Shown piece by piece: positions 8,197 through 17,233 of a DNA stretch of 64,000 bases. The stretch spans positions 124,001 to 188,000 of the forward strand of contig NZ_JAVFVR010000001.1 of NCBI RefSeq assembly GCF_030929595.1, read 5' to 3'. This DNA is from Flavobacterium sp. LHD-85. Its GTDB lineage: Bacteria; Bacteroidota; Bacteroidia; Flavobacteriales; Flavobacteriaceae. How positions within the stretch are numbered: the stretch's first letter is position 1; every line of letters starts with the position of its first letter. The position numbers and the translations under genes are program-made. The notes beneath the pieces are model-generated. The model saw only the letters and a program-made list of their open reading frames with translations, was not told where the DNA came from and made no database searches.

Positions 8197-9942
8197 ATGA
8201 AATTATTATATACTTACATTATCAAACACAAAATGCTCTTATTTTTTGCTTTGATAATGGCTACGATCAACATTTGTTTCAGTTTGTCAGATTCAGTAAT
8301 CACAGGAAAGTTAATGCAGGACTGCGGTGTCGGAATCTCAAAATACAAAGGAAATGAAATCGGATTTATAAAATCTTTAGCTTTCTGGCTCGGGCTTTCG
8401 CTTGGTGCTGCCATGATTTCCAGAATTACCAAAAACTTCCAGGATTATTTCACCAATGTTGTCATTCAGAGAACGGGCGCTCAAATGTATACTGACGGGA
8501 TTAAAAAATCTCTTGACCTTCCTTATGCAGAATTTGAAGATCAGCGAAGCGGTGAAACTTTGAGCAAACTGACAAAAGTTAGAATCGATTCAGAAAAACT
8601 GATTACACTTTCGATTTCGTTAATTTTCCAGACTATTATCGGATTCATTTTCGTAATTGTTTATGTCGCAAGAATCGATTTTAGAATTTCGATTATCTTT
8701 TTAATTACCGCACCAATTATTGCTTTGGTTAGTTTGTATTTAGGGAAAAAGATCAAAATTGTTTCTCGAAAAATTGTCAATCAAACCAATGCATTGGCAG
8801 GATCTACAACTGAAAGCTTGCGAAATATCGAATTGGTAAAGAGTCTTGGCTTGACGTATCAAGAAGAAAAACGTCTAAACTTAAATACATTTAAAATCCT
8901 TCAATTAGAATTACAGAAAATACGTTTTATTAGAAGTTTAAGTTTCATCCAAGGAACAACAGTTCATTTCTTGAGAACCTGTGTTGTTTTTGCTTTGTAT
9001 TACTTTCTATTTGGCGGAAAAATTATCGTTGGAGATTTATTGACAATGGTATTCTTTACATTCTTCATTTTTGGACCTTTACAAGAACTAGGAAACTTTA
9101 TTATTGCTCTGAATGAGACAAAAGTTTCTATGGAAAATTTCAAAACCTTGTTGAATGCTCCAAAAGAGTTTCGTCCAAAAACTCCAAAACATATTGGTGC
9201 AATTCAGAAACTGCTTTTCGAAAATGTTAGTTTTCAACATAAAACTGCCAAGTTTAAAGCGGTTGAAAATATCAATTTCGAAATCAAACAAGGTCAGACC
9301 GTTGCCTTTGTTGGCCCATCTGGATCTGGAAAAACGACTTTAGTAAAATTATTAGTCGGTTTGTATACGCCAGAAGAAGGACAAGTTTTGTATAATGACA
9401 TTGATTCAACCGAAATTGATTTATTAGATCTAAGAAAACAGCTTGGTTTCGTTACTCAAGACGCTCAATTATTCTCTGGAACAATTCGCGAGAACTTATT
9501 ATTTGTCAAACCCAATGCAACAGACGAAGAACTTTATGACGCTTTAAAACGTGCAAGCTGCGATAAACTTCTAAGGCGTGCAGAAGATGGTTTAAACACC
9601 ACAATTGGAGAAGGCGGAATAAAAGTGTCTGGAGGTGAAAAACAGCGTTTATCTATCGCGAGAGCTATTCTAAGAAATCCGAATTTATTGATTTTTGATG
9701 AAGCCACTTCTGCTTTAGATTCTATTACCGAAGAAGAAATCAACGATACGATTCGAAATATTTCAGATAAAAACAGAATTACAGTTTTAATTGCGCATCG
9801 TTTATCAACTGTTATGCACGCTGATAGAATTTTTGTTCTGGAGCAAGGTAAAATCATTGAACAAGGCAAACATGATGATTTAATTGTAGAGAAAGGATTG
9901 TATTATGCTATGTGGCGCCAGCAGATTGGTGAGCGAAAATAG
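8197..9942 (+). CDS. ABC transporter, fused membrane and ATP-binding domains (MsbA-like exporter)
   Basis: This 581-residue half-transporter has an N-terminal six-helix exporter domain (about residues 15-310) followed by a nucleotide-binding domain. Walker A is GPSGSGKT (about 373), the signature is VSGGEKQ (about 478), Walker B is LLIFDEATSALD (about 498) and the switch His is in IAHRLSTV. It would work as a homodimer in the inner membrane, exporting a lipid, drug or peptide. The sequence does not show which. There is no C39 peptidase domain. It is a single-gene unit with its own -7 box, followed by a repeat-rich intergenic region. Confidence 0.9.
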   Translation: MKLLYTYIIKHKMLLFFALIMATINICFSLSDSVITGKLMQDCGVGISKYKGNEIGFIKSLAFWLGLSLGAAMISRITKNFQDYFTNVVIQRTGAQMYTDGIKKSLDLPYAEFEDQRSGETLSKLTKVRIDSEKLITLSISLIFQTIIGFIFVIVYVARIDFRISIIFLITAPIIALVSLYLGKKIKIVSRKIVNQTNALAGSTTESLRNIELVKSLGLTYQEEKRLNLNTFKILQLELQKIRFIRSLSFIQGTTVHFLRTCVVFALYYFLFGGKIIVGDLLTMVFFTFFIFGPLQELGNFIIALNETKVSMENFKTLLNAPKEFRPKTPKHIGAIQKLLFENVSFQHKTAKFKAVENINFEIKQGQTVAFVGPSGSGKTTLVKLLVGLYTPEEGQVLYNDIDSTEIDLLDLRKQLGFVTQDAQLFSGTIRENLLFVKPNATDEELYDALKRASCDKLLRRAEDGLNTTIGEGGIKVSGGEKQRLSIARAILRNPNLLIFDEATSALDSITEEEINDTIRNISDKNRITVLIAHRLSTVMHADRIFVLEQGKIIEQGKHDDLIVEKGLYYAMWRQQIGERK

Positions 9943-9994
9943 TTTTCTAAGATTCTGAGGTGCTAAGTTGCTAAGATTCTAAGTTTTTTTTGAA

Positions 9995-10118
9995 TAGCGT
10001 CCAGCTTTAGCTGGATGAATATAATAAATTAAAATAGAAGGGCTTTAGCCAAACTACCACGTTTGGCTAAAGCCCTTTCTAATTCCTAATTTTCCCATCC
10101 AGCTAAAGCTGGACGCTA
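9995..10118. repeat. Nested inverted-repeat intergenic element
   Basis: Two 23-bp inverted copies containing GCGTCCAGCTTTAGCTGGAT (9995-10017 and 10096-10118) flank a perfect 16-bp hairpin (10039-10054 with 10061-10076) whose arm is AGGGCTTTAGCCAAAC. Each outer arm is itself partly palindromic. No coding potential is apparent. The structure resembles the repetitive extragenic or MITE-like elements seen in flavobacterial genomes. It sits between the exporter and alaS stops and may also terminate transcription. Confidence 0.7.
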
Positions 10119-10137
10119 TTGAACCTATATTAAACAC

Positions 10138-10172
10138 AAAACCCGACAGGTTTTAAAAACCTGTCGGGTTTG
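10138..10172. terminator. Bidirectional terminator between the exporter gene and alaS
   Basis: AAACCCGACAGGTTTT pairs with AAAACCTGTCGGGTTT, a GC-rich core with A and T runs on either side. It is 50 bp beyond the alaS stop, so it suits the minus-strand alaS transcript. Confidence 0.75.
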
Positions 10173-10222
10173 TTGTAAATTATAAAAACTTAATTCTTTA
10201 GTACCTCAGAACCTTAGAATCT

Positions 10223-12862
10223 TTATTTAACAAAATCTACCGCTTTAGCCAAAGCCTCTGCAATTCCATCAACATTTTTACCTCCTGCAGTTGCAAAGAA
10301 AGGCTGACCTCCTCCTCCACCTTGGATGTATTTTCCTAATTCCCGAACCACTTGTCCAGCGTTTAGGTTTTTCTCAGCTACGATTTCTTTAGAGATGTAA
10401 CATGTTAACATTGGTTTTCCTTCGTGAGCTGTAGCAAAAACTACAAATAAGTTATTGTAAGAACCGCCCAATTCGTAAGCTAAATCTTTTGCTCCTTCTG
10501 GATTTAAGTCAACTTGTTTTGCTAAAAACTGAACTCCATTGATTTCTTGTAATTCTTTAGCCAAATCAGCTTTCATATTTTTGGCTTTATCTTTTAATAA
10601 AGCTTCTAATTGTTTTTTCAATTGTGCATTTTCGTCTTGTAAAGCTATAATAGATTTTACAGGATCTTGAGCATTTTTAAGTGCTTCTTTAATTTCTGCT
10701 AAAGAAACAGCTTGTGACTCAAAATACTCTTTTGCCGCTTCACTTGTAATCGCTTCAATTCTTCTAATTCCAGCTGCAACAGCCCCTTCAGAAACAATTT
10801 TAAAGTGCCAGATATCAGATGTATTCGCAACGTGAGTTCCTCCACATAATTCGACAGAGTCTCCAAATTTAATAGTACGAACTAAATCTCCGTATTTCTC
10901 TCCAAACAAAGCAATTGCTCCATCTTCAAGCGCTTGCTCTTTTGGAATTGCTCTTTTCTCAATTAATGGCAAACTCTCACGAATCCTTGCATTTACGAAG
11001 TTTTCTACTTCTACCAATTCTTCATCAGTTACTTTAGAGAAATGAGAAAAGTCAAAACGCAATGAAGCATTTCTTACCATCGATCCTTTTTGCTCAATGT
11101 GAGTTCCTAAAATCTTGCGTAAAGCTTGGTGCAATAAATGCGTAGCCGAGTGATTTGACGAAGTTTTAGCTCTCTGATTAGCGTCAACAACCGCATTAAA
11201 AGTTCCAGTAATGTTTTCTGGTAACGATTTTGCTAAATGTATCGTTTGGTTATTTTCTTTTTTAGTATCAATAATATAAACGATATCTCCATTTTGAGCT
11301 TCTAAATATCCTTTATCTCCCGTTTGTCCTCCACTTTCTCCATAAAATGGAGTTGCATTGAAAACTAATTGGAAAATCTCTCCATCTTTTACACTTTCAA
11401 CTCTGCGGTATTTAGTAATTTTTACTTGTTGAGATAATCTGTCATATCCAACAAATTCTTGAATATCATCTTCCACAATTACATTCCAATCTCCAGCCGT
11501 AACTTTTGATGCCGCACGAGATCTTTCTTTCTGTAATTGTAATTGCTCTTGGAATCCTTCTTCGTCTAATTTCAATCCTTTTTCAGAAAGAATCAAAGCT
11601 GTTAAATCGATTGGAAAACCGTATGTATCATATAATTCGAAAGCTTTTTTACCATCTATTGTATCTCCTGCATTATTTAAGATTACAGCATCTAAAAGAA
11701 TTAACCCTTGATCTAATGTGCGTAAGAAAGAGTTTTCTTCTTCACGGATAACATTTGAACAAAGTGCTTTCTGAGCTCTTATTTCTGGGAAAGAATCTCC
11801 CATTTGCTCGCTTAAAGTTTCAACCAGTTTAAAAATAAATGGCTCTTTAGTATTTAAGAAAGTAAATCCGTAACGAATTGCACGACGTAAAATTCTACGA
11901 ATTACATAACCTGCACCCGTATTAGAAGGCAATTGTCCATCTGCAATAGCAAAAGCTACCGCACGAACGTGATCTGCCACTACACGAATAGCAATATTCA
12001 TTTTATTTTGTTCTTCACTAATGCCTGTTACATCATTAGTTGTATATTTTGCTCCAGTAATGGTTTCGATTTCTCTAATTAAAGGCATGAAAACATCAGT
12101 ATCATAGTTTGATGTTTTTCCTTGTAAAGCCATACACAAACGCTCAAATCCCATTCCGGTATCAACGTGCTGTGCTGGAAGTTTTTCAAGAGAACCATCA
12201 GCTTTACGGTTGAATTCCATGAATACATTATTCCAGATTTCAACTACCTGTGGGTGATCATTATTTACTTCTTCTTTACCTGGTTTGAGCGCCTTTTCTT
12301 CTTCAGAACGTAAATCAACGTGAATTTCAGAACAAGGTCCACATGGTCCTTGATCTCCCATTTCCCAGAAATTATCTTTTTTATTACCAAGAATAATTCT
12401 GTCCTCGTCGATTAAAGTTTTCCAGATATCCCAAGCTTCTTGGTCAAAAGGAACGTTATCTTCTTTACTTCCTTCAAAAACAGAAACATAAAGATTTTCT
12501 TTAGGAATTTTGTACACTTCTGTCAATAGTTCCCAAGCCCAGTTGATCGCTTCTTTTTTGAAGTAATCACCAAAAGACCAGTTTCCTAACATTTCGAACA
12601 TGGTGTGGTGGTACGTGTCAATACCTACTTCTTCAAGATCGTTGTGTTTTCCTGAAACACGAAGACATTTTTGCGTATCGGCTATTCTTGGACTTTTTGG
12701 AGTTCCGTTTCCTAAGAAAAATTCTTTAAACTGGGCCATCCCAGAGTTATTGAACATTAGGGTTGGGTCGTCTTTAAGAACAATAGGAGCTGAAGGAACA
12801 ATAGTATGCCCTTTACTCTCAAAAAAATCTAAAAATTGTTTACGTACGTCTTGTGATTTCAT
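10223..12862 (-). CDS. alaS: Alanine--tRNA ligase
   Basis: Charges tRNA-Ala with alanine in the cytoplasm. The start is set at 12862 ([19 protein letters not shown]), the usual AlaS N-terminus, rather than the in-frame ATG at 12886. This gives 879 residues, the normal family length. The class II catalytic core occupies the first 450 or so residues ([27 protein letters not shown] block, [17 protein letters not shown]). The editing domain has HSATHLLH and CGGTH zinc ligands, and the C-terminal DHHA1 domain ends with a [14 protein letters not shown] block. It is divergent from the M23 peptidase gene. TATTTTTG on the minus strand at 13117-13124 is a possible distant promoter. Confidence 0.97.
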   Translation of the reverse strand: MKSQDVRKQFLDFFESKGHTIVPSAPIVLKDDPTLMFNNSGMAQFKEFFLGNGTPKSPRIADTQKCLRVSGKHNDLEEVGIDTYHHTMFEMLGNWSFGDYFKKEAINWAWELLTEVYKIPKENLYVSVFEGSKEDNVPFDQEAWDIWKTLIDEDRIILGNKKDNFWEMGDQGPCGPCSEIHVDLRSEEEKALKPGKEEVNNDHPQVVEIWNNVFMEFNRKADGSLEKLPAQHVDTGMGFERLCMALQGKTSNYDTDVFMPLIREIETITGAKYTTNDVTGISEEQNKMNIAIRVVADHVRAVAFAIADGQLPSNTGAGYVIRRILRRAIRYGFTFLNTKEPFIFKLVETLSEQMGDSFPEIRAQKALCSNVIREEENSFLRTLDQGLILLDAVILNNAGDTIDGKKAFELYDTYGFPIDLTALILSEKGLKLDEEGFQEQLQLQKERSRAASKVTAGDWNVIVEDDIQEFVGYDRLSQQVKITKYRRVESVKDGEIFQLVFNATPFYGESGGQTGDKGYLEAQNGDIVYIIDTKKENNQTIHLAKSLPENITGTFNAVVDANQRAKTSSNHSATHLLHQALRKILGTHIEQKGSMVRNASLRFDFSHFSKVTDEELVEVENFVNARIRESLPLIEKRAIPKEQALEDGAIALFGEKYGDLVRTIKFGDSVELCGGTHVANTSDIWHFKIVSEGAVAAGIRRIEAITSEAAKEYFESQAVSLAEIKEALKNAQDPVKSIIALQDENAQLKKQLEALLKDKAKNMKADLAKELQEINGVQFLAKQVDLNPEGAKDLAYELGGSYNNLFVVFATAHEGKPMLTCYISKEIVAEKNLNAGQVVRELGKYIQGGGGGQPFFATAGGKNVDGIAEALAKAVDFVK

Positions 12863-13138
12863 ATTTAAATTAGAAAAATGTGTCAATTTAATGTGTCAAT
12901 TTGATAACTAGATGATTAGCTAATTTATTCATTTGATGATACGTTAAGTTTTTTATAATGAAATTAAAAAACTTATATTTTAAACAATAAATTGCCTATT
13001 TTGCGCATTATCTAATGATAAAATAGCCCCAATATCTAATCATTAATCCTCGTAAAAAAGTGTCGAATAACTGAAACAATTAGCAGTTTTATTCGACTAA
13101 CTCATTTTACAAGGTGCAAAAATAGCGTATTTTAAAAT

Positions 13139-14116
13139 ATGGCGAAAGTAAAATATTATTACGACCCAGAAAATCTGGCTTATACAAAAATAAAAACCAG
13201 AAAAAGAATAAAAATAGGTTACGCACTACTGTTTTTACTGGCATCGGCTCTATTTGGTTTTTTAGTTTTTGTTCTTTTAATTAACACCCCTTATTTCGAA
13301 ACTCCAAAAGATCGTTTACAGGCACGTGAAATTGAAAATTTAAAGCTTCAATATGCCATTTTGAATAAAAAACTGGATGAAATTGATGATGCCGCAGACG
13401 CATTAGAAGAACGTGACAATAATATTTATCGCGTATATTTTAACAAAGCTGAAATTCCAGATTCGATTCGAAAAGCTGGTTTTAGAAGTTCTGACAAATA
13501 CAAAGCGCTAGAAGGATACAACAATTCTCAATTGGTTTTGAATGCAACAAAAAGAGTTGACAAATTATCGAAGCAGTTGGCAATTCAGTCTAAATCTTTA
13601 GACGAAATTTTAAAATTAGCTGGAGCTAAAGAAAATTTATTATTGGCTATTCCTGCCATTCAGCCAGTTCGAAATGAAAATTTAAAACGTGTTGCGTCAG
13701 GTTTTGGATACCGCATTGACCCTTTCACGAAAGTGAGAAAAATGCATAACGGAATGGATTTCACTGCCAATACAGGTGCTCCAATATACGCGACAGGAGA
13801 TGGTGTCGTGCAAAGAGCTGACAACACCGCTTCAGGATACGGAAACCATGTTGTGATCAGGCACGGTTTTGGATATGAAAGTTTGTATGCCCATTTGAGC
13901 AAATACAACTGTCGTCCGGGACAAAGAGTAAAACGCGGTGATGTGATTGGATACGTAGGAAGCACTGGTAGATCTGAAGGTCCGCATTGTCATTACGAAG
14001 TGCATAAAGATGGAAAAGTAGTCAATCCGCTGAATTTTTATTATGGTAATATTTCAGCTGTAGAATATGTGGCGATTTCGCAAATGGCAAACCAAGAAAA
14101 TCAATCATTAGATTAA
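13139..14116 (+). CDS. M23 family metallopeptidase, membrane anchored
   Basis: The 325-residue protein has one N-terminal membrane helix (about residues 29-50), a periplasmic coiled coil (about 60-165) and a C-terminal M23/LytM domain. The zinc site is visible as HNGMDF (His near 202) and HCHYEVH near the end, with GNHVVIRHG and SLYAHLS between them. It is predicted to cut peptidoglycan cross-links or, like other coiled-coil LytM proteins, to regulate cell division or elongation. It is followed at short distance by merR-like, lemA-like and TPM genes on the same strand, a recurrent flavobacterial gene order. Confidence 0.92.
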   Translation: MAKVKYYYDPENLAYTKIKTRKRIKIGYALLFLLASALFGFLVFVLLINTPYFETPKDRLQAREIENLKLQYAILNKKLDEIDDAADALEERDNNIYRVYFNKAEIPDSIRKAGFRSSDKYKALEGYNNSQLVLNATKRVDKLSKQLAIQSKSLDEILKLAGAKENLLLAIPAIQPVRNENLKRVASGFGYRIDPFTKVRKMHNGMDFTANTGAPIYATGDGVVQRADNTASGYGNHVVIRHGFGYESLYAHLSKYNCRPGQRVKRGDVIGYVGSTGRSEGPHCHYEVHKDGKVVNPLNFYYGNISAVEYVAISQMANQENQSLD

Positions 14117-14163
14117 TAGTACAAAAAATACTATTTTTGAAGTAAAATAGAAAAAAACGAACC

Positions 14164-14496
14164 ATGCATATTGAACTTTCTAAAGACAAAAGATATTACA
14201 GTATTGGCGAAGTTGCCAAGGCTTTTAATGTCAATGCTTCTTTGATACGATTTTGGGACAGTGAATTTGACATTCTGAAACCTAAAAAAAATGCAAAAGG
14301 AAATAGAATGTTCACTCCAGATGATATTACGAATCTTCAATTGATTTATCACTTAGTAAAAGAAAGAGGATTTACGCTTGAAGGCGCCAAAACGCACTTA
14401 AAAGAGGGACAGAAGAAAACGTTAGATAAATTCGAAATAATACGTAAATTAGAGTCCATAAAAACGCAACTCAACGACATAAAAAACGAATTGTAA
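14164..14496 (+). CDS. MerR-family transcriptional regulator, short form
   Basis: The 110-residue protein has a winged helix-turn-helix of MerR type (YYSIGEVAKAFNVNASLIRFW, then FDILKPKKNAKGNRMFTPDDI) and a coiled-coil tail (LESIKTQLNDIKNEL). There is no C-terminal effector domain or cysteine sensor, so the ligand is unknown. It lies 47 bp after the M23 gene and 34 bp before lemA and is probably co-transcribed with them. Confidence 0.9.
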   Translation: MHIELSKDKRYYSIGEVAKAFNVNASLIRFWDSEFDILKPKKNAKGNRMFTPDDITNLQLIYHLVKERGFTLEGAKTHLKEGQKKTLDKFEIIRKLESIKTQLNDIKNEL

Positions 14497-14530
14497 TTAA
14501 AAATAGAAATAAACTTAAATCAAAACAAAC

Positions 14531-15115
14531 ATGAAAAAGTGGTTAATCCCTGTAGGAATTATTGTAGCACTTATTGCTATTATCGCATTTTGGTCGATTG
14601 GTATTAAAAATACTGCTTTACAACACAGTCAAGCTGTAAATAAAGAATGGGGAAATGTTCAAACGGCTTACCAAAGACGTAATGATCTTATTGGGAATTT
14701 AGTAAACACTGTAAAAGGTGCTGCTGACTTTGAAAAAGGAACTTTAACTGCTGTAATAGAAGCTCGTGCAAAAGCTACTTCAGTAACAATTGATCCAAGC
14801 AATGTAACTCCAGAACAATTAGCAGCATTTAACCAAGCTCAAAGCGGAGTAAGTTCATCTTTATCAAGATTATTGGTTTCTGTTGAGCAGTATCCAACTT
14901 TAAAAGCTAATGAAAACTTCTTGAAATTACAAGATGAATTAGCAAGTACTGAAAACCAAATTTTAACTGCTAGAACACGTTTTAATGAAGCTGTACAAGT
15001 TTACAACGGATATGTTTTAAAGATTCCAAACAACTGGTTCTTGAGCGAATACAAAGAGAAACCATACTTTGAAGCTTCTACTGGAGCAGATAAACCTGTT
15101 GAAGTAAAATTCTAA
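14531..15115 (+). CDS. lemA: LemA family protein
   Basis: The 194-residue protein has an N-terminal membrane helix (residues 5-25) followed by a four-helix coiled-coil domain. The family block VNKEWGNVQTAYQRRNDLIGNL and the C-terminal RFNEAVQVYNGYVLKIPNN are characteristic of LemA. It is an inner-membrane protein with the helical domain probably outside. The molecular role of LemA is not settled. It is followed by two TPM-domain genes, an association seen widely in bacteria. Confidence 0.93.
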   Translation: MKKWLIPVGIIVALIAIIAFWSIGIKNTALQHSQAVNKEWGNVQTAYQRRNDLIGNLVNTVKGAADFEKGTLTAVIEARAKATSVTIDPSNVTPEQLAAFNQAQSGVSSSLSRLLVSVEQYPTLKANENFLKLQDELASTENQILTARTRFNEAVQVYNGYVLKIPNNWFLSEYKEKPYFEASTGADKPVEVKF

Positions 15116-15201
15116 AAATTTAATATTTTTGATTAACGATTTTAGATTTCAGATCTAATCTGCAATCTAAAATCTACAATCTAAACTCTAAAATAATTTC
15201 C

Positions 15202-15639
15202 ATGTCAAAAGTAGAAGATTTTTTAACCAAAGAAGAAGAGCAAGAAATTGTTGAAGCTATTCGTATGGCCGAAAATAATACTTCTGGCGAAATTAGAGTG
15301 CATATAGAAAAAACAACTTCTAAAGTCCATTTTGATCGGGCTTTAGAAGTTTTTCATGAATTGCGAATGGATGAAACCAAACTAAAAAATGGCGTATTGC
15401 TCTATTTTGCAGTTGAAGATAAAAACTTCGTGATTTGCGGAGATAAAGGAATTAATGATTTAGTTTCTAATGATTTTTGGGATTGTACCAAAGACATTAT
15501 GGTGAATCATTTTAAAGCCGGCAATTTTAAACAAGGAATTGTTGGCGGCATTTTGAATGCTGGAGAACAACTCAAAAAATATTTTCCTTCTCAGGAAGAT
15601 GATGTAAATGAACTATCTAACGAAATCTCAAAAGGATAA
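15202..15639 (+). CDS. TPM-domain protein without signal peptide
   Basis: The 145-residue protein is a single TPM (TLP18.3/Psb32/MOLO-1) domain, recognisable by EEQEIVEAIRMAENNTSGEIRVHIE, GVLLYFAVEDKNFVICGDKGI and FKQGIVGGILNAGEQL. It has no signal peptide. It is 3 bp from the second TPM gene, so the two are very likely translated from one message. The preceding 85 bp contain a degenerate AATCTAAA tandem repeat and no terminator. The function is unknown. Confidence 0.9.
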   Translation: MSKVEDFLTKEEEQEIVEAIRMAENNTSGEIRVHIEKTTSKVHFDRALEVFHELRMDETKLKNGVLLYFAVEDKNFVICGDKGINDLVSNDFWDCTKDIMVNHFKAGNFKQGIVGGILNAGEQLKKYFPSQEDDVNELSNEISKG

Positions 15640-15642
15640 ATA

Positions 15643-16476
15643 ATGAAAAATTCCAAAATTAAAATCCCAAATTCCAATAGAATTTTTCAGATTACTTTTT
15701 TATTTATCGCATTATTTATCAGCAATGCTATTTTTGCGCAATTTGAGATTCCACCAAAACCAAGTTTTCAGACTTCTGTTTACGATTACGCTAACATTTT
15801 AAGTTCTACAGAAAAAGCGCAATTAGAAGAAAAGCTAATTCGTTACTCGGATTCGACTACTACTCAAATTGTAATTATTACTATTGAGAGTTTAAAAGGA
15901 GAAGATGTAAGCCAATTAGCAACGAAATGGGGCCAAACTTGGGGAATTGGAGGAACCAAAGAAGATGATAACGGAGTTGTAATTCTTTTAGCAAAAAATG
16001 AAAAAAAGATTGCAATTAATCCTGGATATGGACTTGAAGATCGTCTTACAGCGGGAATTGGAGGAACAATCATCAGAAACATTATCATACCAGAGTTTAA
16101 AGCAGGAAGCTTCTACAATGGTCTTGATAAAGGAACTGATGCCATTATTGATGTTTTTAAAGGAAAATTTAAAGGCGAACGTAAAACAACAAGTAAAGGA
16201 CAAGACTTTCCTTTTCTTCCATTTATTGTAATTGTTGTAATCGTATTAATTCTGCTTTCTCGAAATAAAAGAGGCGGTGGAGGAAATTCTGGCAACAATG
16301 GCGGTGGTGGCCCTAGCCTGCTTGACGCTATTATTCTGAGTAATCTTGGAAGAAGCAGTGGTGGATTTGGAGGTTTCGGCGGATCATCTGGTGGTGGTTT
16401 TGGCGGAGGCGGAGGCTTCGGCGGCGGATTTGGCGGTGGAGGTTTCTCTGGCGGCGGATCTAGTGGAGGCTGGTAA
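15643..16476 (+). CDS. TPM-domain protein with signal peptide, membrane helix and glycine-rich tail
   Basis: The 277-residue protein has a signal peptide (about 1-32, cut near IFAQ), a TPM domain (about 40-165, with YDYANILSSTEKAQLEEKL and NPGYGLEDRLTAGIGG), one membrane helix (about 188-205) and an extreme glycine-rich C-terminus of GGFGG repeats ending GGW. This is the YgcG-type layout. The TPM domain would sit in the periplasm. It forms a lemA-TPM-TPM operon with the two genes before it. The Gly tail is low complexity and may be length-variable. Confidence 0.92.
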   Translation: MKNSKIKIPNSNRIFQITFLFIALFISNAIFAQFEIPPKPSFQTSVYDYANILSSTEKAQLEEKLIRYSDSTTTQIVIITIESLKGEDVSQLATKWGQTWGIGGTKEDDNGVVILLAKNEKKIAINPGYGLEDRLTAGIGGTIIRNIIIPEFKAGSFYNGLDKGTDAIIDVFKGKFKGERKTTSKGQDFPFLPFIVIVVIVLILLSRNKRGGGGNSGNNGGGGPSLLDAIILSNLGRSSGGFGGFGGSSGGGFGGGGGFGGGFGGGGFSGGGSSGGW

Positions 16477-16569
16477 TTTATTCTGGTTCTAATTTTCTTT
16501 GTTTGAGGTTTCAAGTTTAGGTTTCAATCTTAAAAAATCATACATTTACATTTTACAATTTATTAATAG

Positions 16570-16983
16570 ATGTTATCACATAAAGCAAAATACGCCCTTA
16601 AGGCCTTACTTTATTTAGCAGAACAAGACGAAAATCACATTTCTAGAACTGTAGAAATTGCTGATGGCGCTAACATTCCTAAAAAGTTTTTAGAGCAGAT
16701 TTTATTAGATCTAAAACGCGGTCGTTTTGTGAGCAGTAAGCAGGGAAAATTTGGCGGATACTATCTAATTAAATCCAAAAATGATATCACTTTGGCAGAA
16801 ATTCACCGATTATTTGACGGTGCAATTGCACTTTTGCCATGCGCTTCTTTAAATTTTTACGAGCCTTGCTCAGATTGTAAAACCGAGTCCGAATGCAGTC
16901 TGCGTCACGGTTTGATGCTTATTAGAGACAAAACTTTGAAGGCTATGGAAGGCATTACAATCGCTTCATTGGTAAAAAAATAA
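16570..16983 (+). CDS. Rrf2 family transcriptional regulator with a four-cysteine cluster
   Basis: The 137-residue protein has the Rrf2 winged helix (MLSHKAKYALKALLYLAEQ, then IPKKFLEQILLDLKRG and SKQGKFGGYYL). After the helix come four cysteines in the pattern C-x8-C-x2-C-x5-C (about residues 91-109: PCASLNFYEPC, DCKTESEC). In this family such clusters can hold an Fe-S centre or sense thiols. In Bacteroidota, Rrf2 proteins of this form are often found near sulfur assimilation genes, though that is from general knowledge. The leader peptide and TonB-dependent receptor directly downstream are its likely targets. Confidence 0.9.
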   Translation: MLSHKAKYALKALLYLAEQDENHISRTVEIADGANIPKKFLEQILLDLKRGRFVSSKQGKFGGYYLIKSKNDITLAEIHRLFDGAIALLPCASLNFYEPCSDCKTESECSLRHGLMLIRDKTLKAMEGITIASLVKK

Positions 16984-17027
16984 AAAAATATTTTCTAAAG
17001 TCTAGTAAATCGATAGAATTAATTATA

Positions 17028-17035
17028 TATATTTG
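17028..17035 (+). promoter_or_regulatory. Predicted -7 box upstream of the leader peptide and receptor
   Basis: TATATTTG matches the Bacteroidota -7 consensus TAnnTTTG. It lies between the Rrf2 stop and the leader-peptide ATG at 17075, so transcription would begin near 17041 and include the short ORF. No clear -33 box is seen. Confidence 0.5.
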
Positions 17036-17074
17036 CCAAAAATAATTAACTAATCATTTACAAAATTTTAACTC

Positions 17075-17185
17075 ATGAAAGTACATTCTAGTCAATCAGG
17101 TGGACAAAATCTTTTGCAAAAAAAACATAATTATAATTTCACAACTGTGAAAACTCTTTCATCTATGATGTGTATGTGTTGGTAA
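17075..17185 (+). CDS. Short leader-type ORF ending in SSMMCMCW
   Basis: An ATG at 17075 opens a 36-codon frame with stop TAA at 17183-17185, 48 bp before the receptor ATG. The peptide starts MKVHSSQSGG and its last residues are SSMMCMCW: two Cys and three Met within six positions, immediately before the stop. It is not a signal peptide and has no known domain. The concentration of sulfur amino acids at the end is what is expected of an attenuation leader that stalls when charged Cys or Met tRNA is scarce. The neighbouring Cys-rich Rrf2 regulator fits a sulfur circuit. This is inference, since no anti-terminator fold was resolved by eye. Confidence 0.5.
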   Translation: MKVHSSQSGGQNLLQKKHNYNFTTVKTLSSMMCMCW

Positions 17186-17233
17186 AAAAAATTTAGTTTT
17201 AAATTCTACTAATCACATATACTTAATATAAAA

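Noticed and set aside
15119..15200. Degenerate AATCTAAA tandem repeat between lemA and the first TPM gene
   Set aside because: It looks like a simple AT-rich repeat with irregular spacing and no dyad or promoter. It could be a phase-variable tract, but the copies are too divergent to argue for that.
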